NCBI RefSeq assembly: GCF_004137245.1
Contig: NZ_SDWS01000010.1
Location: 1 to 64,000 of the forward strand
DNA length: 64,000 nt
Source of the DNA: Nocardioides glacieisoli
GTDB taxonomy: Bacteria; Actinomycetota; Actinomycetes; Propionibacteriales; Nocardioidaceae
Reading direction: 5' to 3'
Shown: positions 38,120-46,765 of the stretch, one piece after another
Layout of the letters: the number at the start of each line of letters is the position of its first letter
Numbering within the stretch: position 1 is the first letter of the stretch
Position numbers and translations under genes: made by a program
The notes under the pieces: model-generated
Databases searched by the model: none
Told to the model about the DNA's origin: nothing
What the model saw: only the letters and a program-made list of their open reading frames with translations

Positions 38120-39022
38120 TCAGCGCGCGCGGCGGAAGGTGGCGACGATGCCGGGGTGGTCGGTGACCAGCCGGCGGTACATCTCGAAGGAGTCGATCCG
38201 GAACTCCGAGCCGCGCTCGGCCATCACGTAGTCGATCCCCGACCCGCCCTTGCGGCCGCTGTAGTTGGTCTCCAGCCGCAGCGGCTTGGTGATCCGCCCC
38301 TTCACCAGGTCGTCGGTGAGGTCGCGGTTCTCCGTGACGTTGCAGTCGCACATCGCGACGAACTGGTGGGCCGGGCGCGCACCGTTCTCGAGGTCGCGGA
38401 TCCGGCTGGCCATCCTCCACATCGCCTGGACCCCGGCCAGGTTGCCGTAGTTGGGACCGCCGGTGCGTCGGTTGTGCAGGTGGTTGGGGAGGTGGAAGCT
38501 CACGGCGCGGATCGTGTGGCCGGTCCGCCGGTGGCGGAGCACCGCCACCACGCCGTACTGGTCGTGCGCGACCTGCCCGCTCTGCCGACGCCAGGTCTTC
38601 CCGGTCAGCAGCGCCGACCAGGTCTTCTCCAGCTTCCAGACGTCCTTGTCGAAGGCGATCGGGTTGTCGTCGGTGCCGGTGGGACCGTGCGGCATCAGCA
38701 GCGTCCACGACTTCGGCAGCGAGGCCCGCAGGGCCTTCCGGCTGAACAGCCGCTCCTGGAAGCCGATCACCGAGGCGTCGCCGTCGAGCACCCGGCCGAT
38801 GTCGTGCCGCATCCCGGCGACCCGCATCCCCTTCTTCAGGTTCAGCGTCGCCACGCCGAAGCGCACCGGCAGCTTCGACGCGGTGCGGGTGCTCGTGCCC
38901 GTGTCCTCGCGCGCCTGTGCCGGCGCACCGACCAGGGTGGGGGCAGCGGTCAGCAGGACCAGCGCGGTGACCAGTGCGGCCAGCCGAGCGATGATGCGGT
39001 GCAACGGGGGGTGGCGAAACAT
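38120..39022 (-). CDS. Secreted endonuclease/exonuclease/phosphatase family protein
   Basis: A 300 aa exported protein. The signal peptide (IIARLAALVTALVLLTAAPTL, cleavage near AQA-RE) is followed by an EEP fold: VATLNLKKGMR (Asn), IGFQERLF (Glu), VSFHLPNH (His), MCDCNVTEN (Asp-Asn) and DYVMAE...TDHPGIVATF (Asp-His). It may be an extracellular nuclease or phosphatase. The ATG follows TAGGGT by 7 nt, so it has its own leaderless promoter. It interrupts the molybdenum gene cluster and has no evident link to it. Confidence 0.8.
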   Translation of the reverse strand: MFRHPPLHRIIARLAALVTALVLLTAAPTLVGAPAQAREDTGTSTRTASKLPVRFGVATLNLKKGMRVAGMRHDIGRVLDGDASVIGFQERLFSRKALRASLPKSWTLLMPHGPTGTDDNPIAFDKDVWKLEKTWSALLTGKTWRRQSGQVAHDQYGVVAVLRHRRTGHTIRAVSFHLPNHLHNRRTGGPNYGNLAGVQAMWRMASRIRDLENGARPAHQFVAMCDCNVTENRDLTDDLVKGRITKPLRLETNYSGRKGGSGIDYVMAERGSEFRIDSFEMYRRLVTDHPGIVATFRRAR

Positions 39023-39085
39023 TCGAAAGACCCTAGGTGGCCACCCTGCGATCGGGCCAATCGTCGGCCGTCCCCGCCTCGTCCT

Positions 39086-40219
39086 TCAGTCGTCGTGGTG
39101 GATCCGGCCCTGCGTCGACGCGAGCCGCTCCCCCGACCCGCCCCACTGCCGCGCGACGATCTCCGCCGCGATCGACACAGCGGTCTCCTCGGGCGTCCGG
39201 GCGCCGAGGTCGAGGCCGATCGGGGAGGACAGCAGGGCCAGCTCGGCATCGGTCAGCCCGGCCTCGACCAGCCGCTCCAGCCGCTCGTCGTGCGTGCGCC
39301 GCGAGCCCATCGCGCCGATGTAGCCGGGGCGTACGTCGTCCGCGAGCCGCAGTGCCACCTCGAGGAGCGGCACGTCGAACTTCGGGTCGTGCGTGAGCAC
39401 CGCCAGGACCGTACGCCGGTCGATGCGGCCCGCGTCGAGCTCGGCCTGCAGGTAGCGGTGCGGCCAGTCGACGACCACCTCGTCGGCACCCGGGAAGCGC
39501 GAGCTGGTGGCGAAGACGGGGCGGGCGTCGCACACCGTGACGTGGTAGCCGAGGAACGACCCGACCTTGGCCACGGCGGCCGCGAAGTCGATCGCGCCGA
39601 AGACCAGCATCCGGGGCTTGGGCGCAAAGCCCCAGACGAACACCCGCATCCCCTCGCCGCGACGCTCGCCGTCGGGACCGTAGGTCAGCGTGGCGTTGGT
39701 GCCGATCGCCAGGAGGCCCAGCGCGTCGTCGTGCACCGCCGCGTCGGCCCGGTCGGACCCCAGGCTTCCGTCCGCGGGGGCGTCGGGCCGGACGATCATC
39801 CGCCTGCCCAGCCACGAGGGGTCCGGGTGCTCGATGACGGTGGCGAGGGCGACCGGACGACCGGCCTCGATGTCGGCGGCCACCTCACCGAGCTGCGGGA
39901 AGGTGGTGCGGGAGACCTGCTCGACGAAGACGTCGAGGATGCCGCCACAGGTCAGGCCGACCGCGAAGGCGTCGTCGTCGGAGACGCCGTAGCGCTCGAG
40001 CACGGGCTCGCCGGACGAGACGACGGTCTGGGCGAGCTCGTAGACCGCGCCCTCGACGCAGCCGCCCGACACCGATCCCACGGCGGTCTCGTCGGGACCG
40101 ACGAGCATCGAGGCGCCCGGCGGCCGCGGCGCCGACCGGAAGGTGGCGACGACGGTGCCGACGCCGATCGTCTCGCCGGCCTCCCACCACTGCATCAGCT
40201 CGGGCAGCACGTCACGCAC
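39086..40219 (-). CDS. XdhC/CoxI family molybdenum-enzyme maturation protein
   Basis: A 377 aa XdhC-type protein, which binds the molybdenum cofactor and promotes its sulfuration/insertion into xanthine-dehydrogenase-family enzymes. The XdhC_CoxI part is residues 1-80 (GTVVATFRSAPRPPGASMLV, SVSGGCVEGAV), and the C-terminal Rossmann domain is 200-340 (MLVFGAIDFAAAVAKVG, YIGAMGSRRTHDERLERL). It overlaps coxE by 8 nt (40212-40219) and is part of the maturation operon for the hydroxylase encoded downstream. Confidence 0.92.
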   Translation of the reverse strand: MRDVLPELMQWWEAGETIGVGTVVATFRSAPRPPGASMLVGPDETAVGSVSGGCVEGAVYELAQTVVSSGEPVLERYGVSDDDAFAVGLTCGGILDVFVEQVSRTTFPQLGEVAADIEAGRPVALATVIEHPDPSWLGRRMIVRPDAPADGSLGSDRADAAVHDDALGLLAIGTNATLTYGPDGERRGEGMRVFVWGFAPKPRMLVFGAIDFAAAVAKVGSFLGYHVTVCDARPVFATSSRFPGADEVVVDWPHRYLQAELDAGRIDRRTVLAVLTHDPKFDVPLLEVALRLADDVRPGYIGAMGSRRTHDERLERLVEAGLTDAELALLSSPIGLDLGARTPEETAVSIAAEIVARQWGGSGERLASTQGRIHHDD

Positions 40220-41339
40220 GGGAGATCACCTCGGTCAGCTCGGCGAACGTCGCCAGCGAGTGGCCGGCGAGGAAGTCGTCGCAGTGCGGCAGGGCAGCGA
40301 CGACGCCACCCTGGAGCGGCTCGTAGCCGGCCTTGCCGCGGTGGGGGTTGACCCAGACGACACGGTGGGAGATCCGCTGCAGGCGTGCCATCTGCTGGCC
40401 CAGCAGCTCGGCGTCGCCGCGCTCCCACCCGTCGCTGAAGACCACGACCACGGCGCCGCGGGCCATCCCGCGCTGCCCCCAGCGGTCGAGGAAGACCCGC
40501 AGCGTCTCGCCCAGCCGGGTGCCGCCCGACCAGTCCGGCACGACCTCACCGGCAGCGACGATCGCGCGGTCGGCGTCGGGCGAGCGCAGCGCACGGGTGA
40601 CGTGGGTCAGCCGGGTGCCGACCGTGAAGGTCTCGACGGTGCCGCCCGTGGTCCGCGCCGACTGGGTCAGGCGGTGGGCGAGCCGCAGGAGGGCGTCGGC
40701 GTACGCACTCATCGACCCGCTGACGTCGACCAGCAGCACCACCCGGCGCGGTCGCACCGCGCGACGGCGCCAGGCGATCTCGCCCGGCTCGCCGAGGTGC
40801 TGCAGCGAGCGTCGCAGCGTGCGGGACGCGTCGACCTCGCCGCGGTGCCACCTCTGGTGCCGGGCCGTACGCCGGGTGGGCGGGCGCAGCGACAGGCGCA
40901 CGAACATCCGCGCCAGCCGCCGCTTCTCCGCGGCGTCGAGCGAGGCGACGTCGCGGTGGCGGAGCACCTCCGCGGCTGAGGCCGCGGCGCGGACCACGTC
41001 CTCGTCGTCCGCCTCGTTGTCACTGCCCCCGGCTCCCTCCGCATCGGGCAGCAGGTGCGCGGTCGCCGGACGCGAGGCGTCCTTCGGCCGCGACTGCGGC
41101 AGGCCGTCGCGCGCGTTGAACCAGGCGGCGAACACCTGGTCGTGCCGGAACAGGTCGTCGGGCGACGCGCACAGGGTGGCCCGGCCGGCCCACCACACCG
41201 CCTGCCCGTCGTCCGCCCCGACCTCCGCGACGGCGGCGAGGAAGGCGTGCGACCGGTCCTGGGTGACCGCCACACCGGCGGCGCGGAGCGCACGGGTGAA
41301 GCCGAGCAGCACTTCGTCGACCTCGCGCACGACCGTCAT
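40212..41339 (-). CDS. coxE: CoxE-like VWA-domain maturation protein
   Basis: A 375 aa protein with a C-terminal von Willebrand A domain: the MIDAS motif is LLVDVSGSMSAY (DxSxS, about residue 213), and VVVFSDGWERG completes the site. In CO dehydrogenase maturation CoxE acts with the AAA+ CoxD to insert S and Cu at the active site. The ATG overlaps the coxD stop codon (ATGA). The start at 41339 excludes the long upstream open frame antisense-free of homology. Confidence 0.9.
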   Translation of the reverse strand: MTVVREVDEVLLGFTRALRAAGVAVTQDRSHAFLAAVAEVGADDGQAVWWAGRATLCASPDDLFRHDQVFAAWFNARDGLPQSRPKDASRPATAHLLPDAEGAGGSDNEADDEDVVRAAASAAEVLRHRDVASLDAAEKRRLARMFVRLSLRPPTRRTARHQRWHRGEVDASRTLRRSLQHLGEPGEIAWRRRAVRPRRVVLLVDVSGSMSAYADALLRLAHRLTQSARTTGGTVETFTVGTRLTHVTRALRSPDADRAIVAAGEVVPDWSGGTRLGETLRVFLDRWGQRGMARGAVVVVFSDGWERGDAELLGQQMARLQRISHRVVWVNPHRGKAGYEPLQGGVVAALPHCDDFLAGHSLATFAELTEVISRA

Positions 41340-42217
41340 GCCTGTGCCAGCATCCGGTCGAGCGCGGCCTTCACCCGGTCGGCGTCCTCGCGGTACTTCA
41401 GCAGCGCACCCAGCGTCGCGGCGGCCGAGGCCAGGTCGAGCTCGGCGGTGCCGAGGTAGGTCAGGGCGCGCGCCCAGTCGAGGGTCTCGGCGACACCCGG
41501 CGGCTTCAGCAGGTCGTCGCGCGTGCGCAGCTGCTGGACCAGCCCGACCACCTGCCGGGCGAGCGTCTCGCTCACCTCGGGCGCCCGCGAGCGGACGATC
41601 TCGACCTCGCGCTCGAGGCCCGGGTGGTCGATCCAGTGGTAGAGGCAGCGCCGCTTGAGCGCGTCGTGGAGCTCGCGGGTGCGGTTGGAGGTCAGCACCA
41701 CCAGCGGCGGCTCGGGGGCGGTGACGGTGCCGAACTCCGGGATCGTCACCTGCCAGGTCGAGAGCACCTCGAGCAGGAACGCCTCGAACTCGTCGTCGGC
41801 ACGGTCCACCTCGTCGACCAGCAGCACGGCCGGGGCCTGGCGCAGCGCGGAGAGCACCGGGCGCGCCAGCAGGAACCGCTCGTCGTAGAGGCTCTTCTCC
41901 GCCTCGTCGGAGTCGACCGCGCCGGCCGCCTCGAGCGCGCGGAGGTGCAGGATCTGCCGCGGGAAGTCCCAGTCGTAGAGCGCCTGGCTGGCGTCGATCC
42001 CCTCGTAGCACTGCAGCCGCACCAGCGGCAGGCCGAGGCTCTGCGACAGCGCCTCCGCGAGCGCCGTCTTGCCGGTCCCGGGCTCGCCCTCGAGCAGCAG
42101 CGGTCGCTGCATGCGGGCGGCGAGGAAGACGACGGTGGCCAGCTCGGCGTCGGCGAGGTAGCCGGTCGTGCCCAGGCGGGCGGCGACGTCCGCTGCGGAG
42201 TCCAGTCCTTCGACCAT
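41336..42217 (-). CDS. coxD: MoxR/CoxD-type AAA+ ATPase
   Basis: A 293 aa MoxR-family AAA+ chaperone ATPase. Walker A is EGEPGTGKTAL (about residues 43-53), Walker B is VLLVDEVDRAD, and sensor 1 is VVLTSNRTREL. In CO dehydrogenase systems CoxD unfolds the apoenzyme for active-site sulfuration. A TAGCCT -10 lies 6 nt before the ATG, so the coxD-coxE-xdhC unit may have its own leaderless promoter. Confidence 0.93.
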   Translation of the reverse strand: MVEGLDSAADVAARLGTTGYLADAELATVVFLAARMQRPLLLEGEPGTGKTALAEALSQSLGLPLVRLQCYEGIDASQALYDWDFPRQILHLRALEAAGAVDSDEAEKSLYDERFLLARPVLSALRQAPAVLLVDEVDRADDEFEAFLLEVLSTWQVTIPEFGTVTAPEPPLVVLTSNRTRELHDALKRRCLYHWIDHPGLEREVEIVRSRAPEVSETLARQVVGLVQQLRTRDDLLKPPGVAETLDWARALTYLGTAELDLASAAATLGALLKYREDADRVKAALDRMLAQA

Positions 42218-42259
42218 GGCGTCAGGCTACGACCGGCACGTTGGTCGGACGTTGGAGCG

Positions 42260-42808
42260 TCACCGGCGGTCGACGTCGGCACCCGTCGCGAGGTCGCCAC
42301 ACTCGACCAGGCGGGTGTCGTGGGCGGCGAGGTAGTCGCGCGCCCCACGGTCGCCCGTGGCGCTTTCGACCACGCCCGCCCAGTGGTCGCGGCCGATCAG
42401 CACGGGGTGTCCCGGCACACCGTCGTACGCCGCCCGGGCGAGGTCGTCCCTCCCTGTCGCCGCGTCGAGGAGGCGACCCACGACGCCGGCATCGACGTCG
42501 GGGAGGTCGACGAGCGAGACGAGGGCGACGTCGTGGTCGGTCATCGCCAGGGCCGTCAGGCCGGCGCGCAGCGAGGCACCCATCCCCTCCTCCCAGTTGT
42601 CCGCGTGGATCCGCGACACCGACATCGGCAGCAGGGCTGCAGCTCGCTGTGCCTCGGCGCCGAGCACCACCACGATCTCGGCGCAGCCCCGGAGAGCCTG
42701 CACCGACCGCAGCAGCCACGAGGTCCCGTCGCCGTCGCGGGCCAGGGCCTTGGGCCCGCCGAAGCGCTCCCCCGCCCCGGCCGCGAGCAGCAGTCCCACC
42801 ACCTCCAC
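42260..42808 (-). CDS. MocA-like molybdenum cofactor nucleotidyltransferase
   Basis: A 182 aa NTP-transferase fold protein. GLLLAAGAGERFGGPKAL at the N terminus (LAAG-x-x-x-R-FG-x-x-K) is the pattern of MocA/CTP-using enzymes that make molybdopterin cytosine dinucleotide for hydroxylases, rather than LAGG of MobA for nitrate reductase. SLVDLPDVDAG holds the metal Asp, and GVPGHPVLI follows. The GTG at 42808 sits 7 nt after GGAGG; 42814 is possible. It lies between the cox maturation genes and the nar cluster and most likely serves CoxL. Confidence 0.85.
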   Translation of the reverse strand: MEVVGLLLAAGAGERFGGPKALARDGDGTSWLLRSVQALRGCAEIVVVLGAEAQRAAALLPMSVSRIHADNWEEGMGASLRAGLTALAMTDHDVALVSLVDLPDVDAGVVGRLLDAATGRDDLARAAYDGVPGHPVLIGRDHWAGVVESATGDRGARDYLAAHDTRLVECGDLATGADVDRR

Positions 42809-42831
42809 GGCCACGCCTCCGTCCCCGTCCG

Positions 42832-43302
42832 CTAGTCCGGCATCAGCTGCTGGCCGGGGTGCGCTCGCTCCCAGGCGTCGATCGCCAGGTCCCACTCGGG
42901 TCCGCTGAACTCCACCAGGGTGACCGGGAAGATGCCGTCCTCCTCCTTGGAGATGTGCACGCGCAGCTCCGCCACCTCGTCGCGGAGCACCGCGAGCTGG
43001 TCGGGGTCGCGCACGTCCAGGGTACGCAGGACCTCGTCGAGCGCCCGGTGCTCCGCGATGAGGGGGTCGATGTGCTCACGGTAGAGCTCCTCGCCGCGCA
43101 TCAGCGCGAACACGCCCTCCTCCTCGCCCTGCCAGTGCGACCTCAGCTCGGCGCGCATCCGGGCGACGGTGGCCTGGCCCTGGTCGAGCTCACCGCGGCC
43201 GATCTGCTCCAGCGCCAGGTGGCCGAGGTCGAGCACGTGCTCGTGCTCGGCGATGTAGTCGCGGATGAGGGGGATGTGCCGGCACCCGCAGTAGTGGCAC
43301 AC
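42832..43302 (-). CDS. Hemerythrin-domain protein with N-terminal CHYCGC motif
   Basis: A 156 aa four-helix hemerythrin-like protein. Candidate di-iron ligands are in EHEHVLDLGH, SHWQGEEEGVF, EHRALDEVL and VHISKEEDGIF. The N terminus is CHYCGCRHIP with three closely spaced cysteines, a possible extra metal or redox site. It follows the cupin gene by 3 nt and the narGHJI genes, so a role in sensing or repairing NO/O2 damage is plausible; this is inference. Confidence 0.85.
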   Translation of the reverse strand: MCHYCGCRHIPLIRDYIAEHEHVLDLGHLALEQIGRGELDQGQATVARMRAELRSHWQGEEEGVFALMRGEELYREHIDPLIAEHRALDEVLRTLDVRDPDQLAVLRDEVAELRVHISKEEDGIFPVTLVEFSGPEWDLAIDAWERAHPGQQLMPD

Positions 43303-43305
43303 CGG

Positions 43306-43638
43306 TCAGGACCGCGTGGCGACCGTCAGGAGCACCACCGCGTCGGTGTCGGCATGGAGGTCGTGCCGGTGTGGAGGGATCACCAGGTAGTCCCCGGCGC
43401 CGCCCTCCCAGACGTCCTCCCCTGCCGTCAGCCGGACCGTGCCGACGAGGACCTGGAGGCTCGCGTCGCCGGGCGACTCGTGCTCGCCGAGGGACCGGCC
43501 GCCGGCCAGCGCGACGACGGTCTGGCGCAGGTCGTGCTCGTGGCCGCCGAACACGGTGACCGACGCGCGGCCGCTGCTCGCCTCGCGGGCGGCGGCGAGC
43601 TGCTCGTCGGCCAGCTGGTGGAGCGAGGTCGTCTTCAT
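43306..43638 (-). CDS. Small cupin-domain protein
   Basis: A 110 aa single-domain cupin. SLGEHESPGDASLQVLVGTVRLTAG is motif 1-like and GAGDYLVIPPHRHDLHADTDAVVLLTV is motif 2-like, with His/Glu candidates for a metal site. AAGGAGTGCACCC precedes the ATG. It lies 30 nt after narI and shortly before the hemerythrin gene, in the nar operon. The function is unknown; similar small cupins often handle oxidative or nitrosative stress molecules. Confidence 0.82.
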   Translation of the reverse strand: MKTTSLHQLADEQLAAAREASSGRASVTVFGGHEHDLRQTVVALAGGRSLGEHESPGDASLQVLVGTVRLTAGEDVWEGGAGDYLVIPPHRHDLHADTDAVVLLTVATRS

Positions 43639-43668
43639 GGGTGCACTCCTTGATCGGTGATGGTCTGG

Positions 43669-44403
43669 TCAGCCCACCCGGTCCCAGCCACGCCGGCTCG
43701 GCGTGCTGCCGGGCTGGCCCGGCCGGGAGTCGCGGGAGCGGTAGACGATGTAGGGGCGCGTCAGGTAGCCGAGCGGCGCGCTGAAGACGTGCACGAGCCG
43801 GGTGAACGGCCACAGCGCGAAGAGGGCGAACGCCACGAGCGCGTGCAGCTTGAACCCGATCGGCGCCTGGGCCATCAGCTCGGCGTCGGGCTGGAAGGCG
43901 AGGAACGATCGGTACCAGACCGAGACGCCCTCACGGTAGTTGTACTCCCCGCCGAGGCTGAAGATCGAGCCGGCGATCGTGTTCCACATGCCCAGCACGA
44001 TCGCGGCGGCGAGGAAGGCGTACATCACCTTGTCCATCACGGTGGTGGCCGAGAAGACCGGCCCGACCGTGCGGCGCCGGTAGATGAGGATGCACATGCC
44101 GACCAGTGCCATCACCCCGGCGACGAGGCCGCCGCCGACCGCTGCGTAGTGGTAGAGGTGGTCGTCGATGCCCACGGCGGCGGTCCACGACCGCGGCACC
44201 AGCAGCCCGATCACGTGACCCCCGACGACGCCGAGCATGCCGAAGTGGAAGAGCGGTGAGCCCAGCCGGAGCAACCGGTCCTCGTAGAGCTGTGAGGAGC
44301 GCGTGGTCCACCCGAACTTGTCGTAGCGGTAGCGCCACGCGTGCCCGACCACGAACACCGCGAGGCAGAGGTAGGGGACGATCACCCAGAGGAAGACGTT
44401 CAT
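43669..44403 (-). CDS. narI: Respiratory nitrate reductase gamma subunit (cytochrome b)
   Basis: A 244 aa integral membrane diheme cytochrome b with five helices. Heme ligands fall at H53 and H63 (LFHFGMLGVVGGH) and H187 and H205 (GFKLHALVAF...TRLVHVF), nearly the E. coli numbering. It oxidises menaquinol at the outside and passes electrons to NarH. Its ATG overlaps the narJ stop codon (ATGA). It completes the canonical G-H-J-I order. Confidence 0.97.
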   Translation of the reverse strand: MNVFLWVIVPYLCLAVFVVGHAWRYRYDKFGWTTRSSQLYEDRLLRLGSPLFHFGMLGVVGGHVIGLLVPRSWTAAVGIDDHLYHYAAVGGGLVAGVMALVGMCILIYRRRTVGPVFSATTVMDKVMYAFLAAAIVLGMWNTIAGSIFSLGGEYNYREGVSVWYRSFLAFQPDAELMAQAPIGFKLHALVAFALFALWPFTRLVHVFSAPLGYLTRPYIVYRSRDSRPGQPGSTPSRRGWDRVG

Positions 44404-45101
44404 CGCGGAGCTCCTACGGGGATCGCGGCGGACGAGATGATGGTCGGGCCGGTGGCGAGGGCAGGGTCCGCGCCGTAGCCGGAGAGGCCGACCTCCTCAG
44501 CCGGTGGGCCCTGCTCGACCAGGCGGCGTACGGCGTCCGCCTCCTCGCCCCGGAGCTCACGCAGCGTGGCACAGATCGCCACCAGCGCTGCTGCCCACGG
44601 CGAGCCGGTCGATCCGTCGTCGTTGCGCCAGCCGGTGAGGGCGAGCCGGAGCATCTCCACGCCGGCCCGGTGGTCCTCGAGGAGCTGCCGCCCGATCGCG
44701 AGGTCGACGGTGGCGCCGAACTGCAGGACCGCGCACAGGTGGTCGGGCAGCTCGCCGTGCTCCTCGGACCACTCGACGCCTCCGCGCCGGTAGGCCTCCT
44801 TGAACTGCACGAGCGCGGCGCCTCTCCTGCGGGTGTCGCCGTAGGCGAAGTAGGTGAGGTAGAGCGCGCACTTGCGGGTGTGGTCGAAGGTGACGACGTA
44901 GTCCTGCTGCAGCTCGGCGAGCGTCGCGCCCCTCATGTGCCGGATCAGTCCGACGAGGTGCTCGTCATCCGGGACCAGCGACTCGAGGTCGTCGAGGGAC
45001 GACACCATCTCCTCGGTGGGGTAGTCCAGGAGGACCGAGCACACCGCCCAGACCCGGGCGGCGTCCGCGTCGCGGACGGCCGCGCCCCTGCGTCGGAACA
45101 T
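44400..45101 (-). CDS. narJ: Nitrate reductase assembly chaperone
   Basis: A 233 aa NarJ/TorD-type chaperone, needed for inserting the molybdenum cofactor and Fe-S clusters into NarG before membrane docking; it is not part of the final enzyme. The family core YVVTFDHTRKCALYLTYFAYGDTRRRG (about residues 66-92) and LPDHLCAVLQF are present. Start: GTG (45104) or ATG (45101) both overlap the narH stop (GTGATG); the ATG gives the same TGATG junction as narG-narH. Confidence 0.96.
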   Translation of the reverse strand: MFRRRGAAVRDADAARVWAVCSVLLDYPTEEMVSSLDDLESLVPDDEHLVGLIRHMRGATLAELQQDYVVTFDHTRKCALYLTYFAYGDTRRRGAALVQFKEAYRRGGVEWSEEHGELPDHLCAVLQFGATVDLAIGRQLLEDHRAGVEMLRLALTGWRNDDGSTGSPWAAALVAICATLRELRGEEADAVRRLVEQGPPAEEVGLSGYGADPALATGPTIISSAAIPVGAPR

Positions 45102-46765
45102 CACCGACCACCCGTCCCGTCGCGCGGCGGGAACAGCCCCTCCGGCGTCCCCCTGCCGTCCCAGTTGAGGAGGTTCACCCGGCTGGCCTTGTCGTCGGGC
45201 GCGGCGAGCGAGTCGGAGGTCTGCCGGTCCTGGAGCATCCGGAAGTTCTCGACCGCCACCGGCGTCGGATAGCCGGCGCCCTCACCCAGCAGCGCCTGGT
45301 CGTAGTGCGAGCCGGCGGCGTCGAAGTCGACGGCGCAGTCGGTGGCCAGCTCCTCCAGCGCATGGGCCTGCTCGGCGTGCGCCGGCGGGATCACGTAGCG
45401 GTCGGCGTACTTGGCGATCGCCAGCAGGCGGAACATCTCGTACATCTCCTCCTCCGTCATGCCGACGGCGGCGGGGATGGATGCGTCGGGCTCGCGCCCG
45501 AGGTTGATGTCCCGCATGTAGGAGCGCATCGCGGCGAGCTTCTTCAGCACGCCGTCCACCGGCTCGACGTCACCCGCCGTGAACAGGTTGGCGAGGTACT
45601 CGACGGGGATCCGCAGCGTGTCGATCGCGGCGAACAGGTTGCCCCGGTCCTCTGCGTCCTGACCGGTCTCCTTGACGACGTCGACCACGGGCGACAGCGG
45701 CGGGATGTACCAGACCATCGGCATGGTGCGGTACTCCGGGTGCAGCGGCAGGGCGACCTTGTAGTCGGTGATCAGCCGCAGGACGGGCGACTTCTTCGCG
45801 GCCTCGATCCAGTCGGCCTCGATGCCGGCGGCGAGGGCCGCCCGCTCCACCTCCGGGTCGCGGGGGTCGAGGAACACGCCGCGCTGGGCCTCGTACAGAT
45901 CATGCTCGTCCTCGACCGCCGCCGCCTCCAGCACCGCGTCGGCGTCGTAGAGCATCAGCCCGATGTAGCGCAGCCGCCCCACGCAGGTCTCCGAGCACAC
46001 CGTCGGGATGCCGACCTCGATGCGCGGGTAGCAGAACGTGCACTTCTCGGCCTTGCCGGTCTTGTGGTTGAAGTAGACCTTCTTGTACGGGCAGCCCGAG
46101 ACGCACATCCGCCAGCCGCGGCAGCGGTCCTGGTCGACGAGCACGATGCCGTCCTCGGCCCGCTTGTAGATCGCACCGGAGGGGCACGACGCGGCGCACG
46201 ACGGGTTGAGGCAGTGCTCACAGATGCGTGGCAGGTAGAACATGAAGGTCTGCTCGAACTCGAGCTTCACCTTGTCCTCGATGCCCTTGAGCATCACGTC
46301 GCGCGCCGCGTGCTCCTGCGACCCGCCGAGGTCGTCGTCCCAGTTGGCCGACCACTCGACGTTCATGTCCTTGCCCGAGATCAGGCTCTTGGGCCGGGCC
46401 ACCGGGAAGGTGTCGGTCTGAGGCGAGTTGAGGAGGGTCTCGTAGTCGTAGGTCCAGGGCTCGTAGTAGTCCTCGATCGAGGGCAGCTTGGGGTTGGAGA
46501 AGATGCTGAGCAGCTTCTTCACGCGGCCGCCGGCTCGCAGTGCGAGGCGCCCGTTGGGCTTGCGGACCCAGCCGCCCTCCCACTCGTCCTGGTCCTCGTA
46601 CGTCCGGGGATAGCCGAGACCGGGGCGGGTCTCGACGTTGTTGAACCAGACGTACTCGGTGCCGGTCCGGTTGGTCCAGGCCTGCTTGCAGGTGACCGAG
46701 CAGGTGTGGCACCCGATGCACTTGTCGAGGTTCATCACCATGGCCATCTGAGCCATCACGCGCAT
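45101..46765 (-). CDS. narH: Respiratory nitrate reductase beta subunit
   Basis: A 554 aa iron-sulfur subunit with four cysteine clusters: CIGCHTCSVTC, CEHCLNPSCAASCPSG, CRGWRMCVSGCPYKK and CTFCYPRIE...C. In CRGWRMC a Trp replaces one Cys, the known feature that makes a [3Fe-4S] cluster in NarH; the other three are [4Fe-4S]. The ATG of MRVMAQMAMVMNLDKC overlaps the narG stop (TGATG). It wires NarI to NarG on the cytoplasmic side. Confidence 0.97.
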   Translation of the reverse strand: MRVMAQMAMVMNLDKCIGCHTCSVTCKQAWTNRTGTEYVWFNNVETRPGLGYPRTYEDQDEWEGGWVRKPNGRLALRAGGRVKKLLSIFSNPKLPSIEDYYEPWTYDYETLLNSPQTDTFPVARPKSLISGKDMNVEWSANWDDDLGGSQEHAARDVMLKGIEDKVKLEFEQTFMFYLPRICEHCLNPSCAASCPSGAIYKRAEDGIVLVDQDRCRGWRMCVSGCPYKKVYFNHKTGKAEKCTFCYPRIEVGIPTVCSETCVGRLRYIGLMLYDADAVLEAAAVEDEHDLYEAQRGVFLDPRDPEVERAALAAGIEADWIEAAKKSPVLRLITDYKVALPLHPEYRTMPMVWYIPPLSPVVDVVKETGQDAEDRGNLFAAIDTLRIPVEYLANLFTAGDVEPVDGVLKKLAAMRSYMRDINLGREPDASIPAAVGMTEEEMYEMFRLLAIAKYADRYVIPPAHAEQAHALEELATDCAVDFDAAGSHYDQALLGEGAGYPTPVAVENFRMLQDRQTSDSLAAPDDKASRVNLLNWDGRGTPEGLFPPRDGTGGR

